From Desulfuromonadales bacterium (lineage in GTDB: Bacteria > Desulfobacterota > Desulfuromonadia > Geobacterales > Pseudopelobacteraceae): a DNA stretch of 64,000 bases. Numbering within the stretch: position 1 is the stretch's first letter; each line of letters begins with the position of its first letter. The stretch covers positions 40,723 through 104,722 of the forward strand of contig DUZX01000009.1 of the NCBI GenBank assembly GCA_013349325.1, written 5' to 3'. A program made the position numbers and the translations under genes. The notes beneath the pieces were generated by a model. That model was not told where the DNA came from. It saw only the letters and a list, made by a program, of their open reading frames with translations, and did no database searches. Of the stretch, positions 63,892 through 64,000 are shown piece after piece.

Positions 63892-64000
63892 GCTCCCTCC
63901 CCCCTGGCGGGGGAGGGTTAGGGTGGGGGGGAGGTTGCCATGAAAGTACTCCGTTGCAGCTTCCCCCACCCCCTGCCCCCCTCCCGCAAGGGGAGGGGGA
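63892..64000. repeat. GC-rich inverted repeat at the window end (truncated)
   Basis: CTCCCTCCCCCCTGGCGGGG and the inverted unit from about 63960 (TTCCCCCACCCCCTGCCCCC ... GGGGAGGGGGA) face each other across about 30 bases. Each unit contains its own hairpin (CCTCCC/GGGAGG type), and the G/C-run composition is unlike the surroundings. The element continues past base 64000. Confidence 0.75.

Noticed and set aside
1-64000. CRISPR arrays, tRNA, rRNA, insertion sequences or prophage
   Set aside because: No direct-repeat array, cloverleaf, ribosomal sequence, transposase or phage gene was recognised in the window.

Overview
The window reads as ordinary chromosome from a Geobacter-like member of the Desulfuromonadia (Geobacterales). 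The evidence is gene content: an outer-membrane multiheme cytochrome cluster with an OmcA/MtrC-type decaheme lipoprotein, a flhA-flhF-flhG-fliA flagellar operon led by a sigma-54-type promoter, a SahR-type methionine-cycle regulator next to ahcY, a gspCDEF block behind dapF, and several GTAGGAGCG- and GTAGGGGCG-type palindromic repeats. This placement is inferred from families and synteny. There is no rRNA, tRNA or marker search behind it.

Layout. 1-5130 (+): a four-gene, tightly overlapping set (TPR plus YaiO-type outer-membrane barrel, membrane-anchored HEAT protein, processive family 2 glycosyltransferase, membrane-anchored HCX5R phosphatase) that looks like a compact exopolysaccharide synthesis and export system. 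5294-10070: gyrA and a uvrD/pcrA helicase gene, convergent, with one base between their stop codons. 10090-22597 (-): thirteen flagellar genes, flhA-flhF-flhG-fliA-flgF-flgG-flgA-flgH-flgI-flgJ-flgN-flgK-flgL. 22996-25371 (+): a secreted protein and a metallopeptidase-like protein with a [10 protein letters not shown]-terminal tail. 25469-35951: housekeeping and stress genes (Skp-like chaperone, acyl-ACP thioesterase, ahcY with its SahR regulator, flavin oxidoreductase, gamma carbonic anhydrase, macrodomain hydrolase, Fe-S protein, YgbA-like protein, ABC-F ATPase). 36028-37435 (-): YggT, DivIVA-like and FKBP genes. 37606-44031 (+): dapF and type II secretion genes C, D, E and F. 44134-46916 (-): small accessory genes including a TumE-like toxin-antitoxin pair, three related tiny membrane proteins and two envelope proteins. 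47088-54134 (-): a five-gene porin-cytochrome conduit. 54437-63854: fmdB, galU, a family B DNA polymerase, metK, a peroxiredoxin, a YjbQ protein and a fused MFS/spermidine-synthase protein. The window ends inside a GC-rich inverted repeat.

How the genes work together. In the cytochrome operon a beta-barrel, a pentaheme lipoprotein, a lipoprotein with canonical and non-canonical heme motifs, a fibronectin-III lipoprotein and a decaheme lipoprotein are in the right combination to carry electrons across the outer membrane. sahR and ahcY form an autoregulated S-adenosylhomocysteine detoxification unit, with metK 30 kb away. The first four genes would polymerise and export a polysaccharide, and galU would supply UDP-glucose. 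Many track ORFs have over-long 5' ends. Corrected starts, chosen by ribosome-binding site, family N-terminus and neighbour overlap, are given below.

The most interesting items are the porin-cytochrome operon with CX3CH and CX4CH heme motifs, the YaiO/HEAT/GT2/phosphatase locus, the toxin-antitoxin-like pair, the array of tiny membrane proteins with a 44-residue member missed by the ORF track, the Cys-rich insertion in the FKBP, and the promoter/operator layout in front of sahR.
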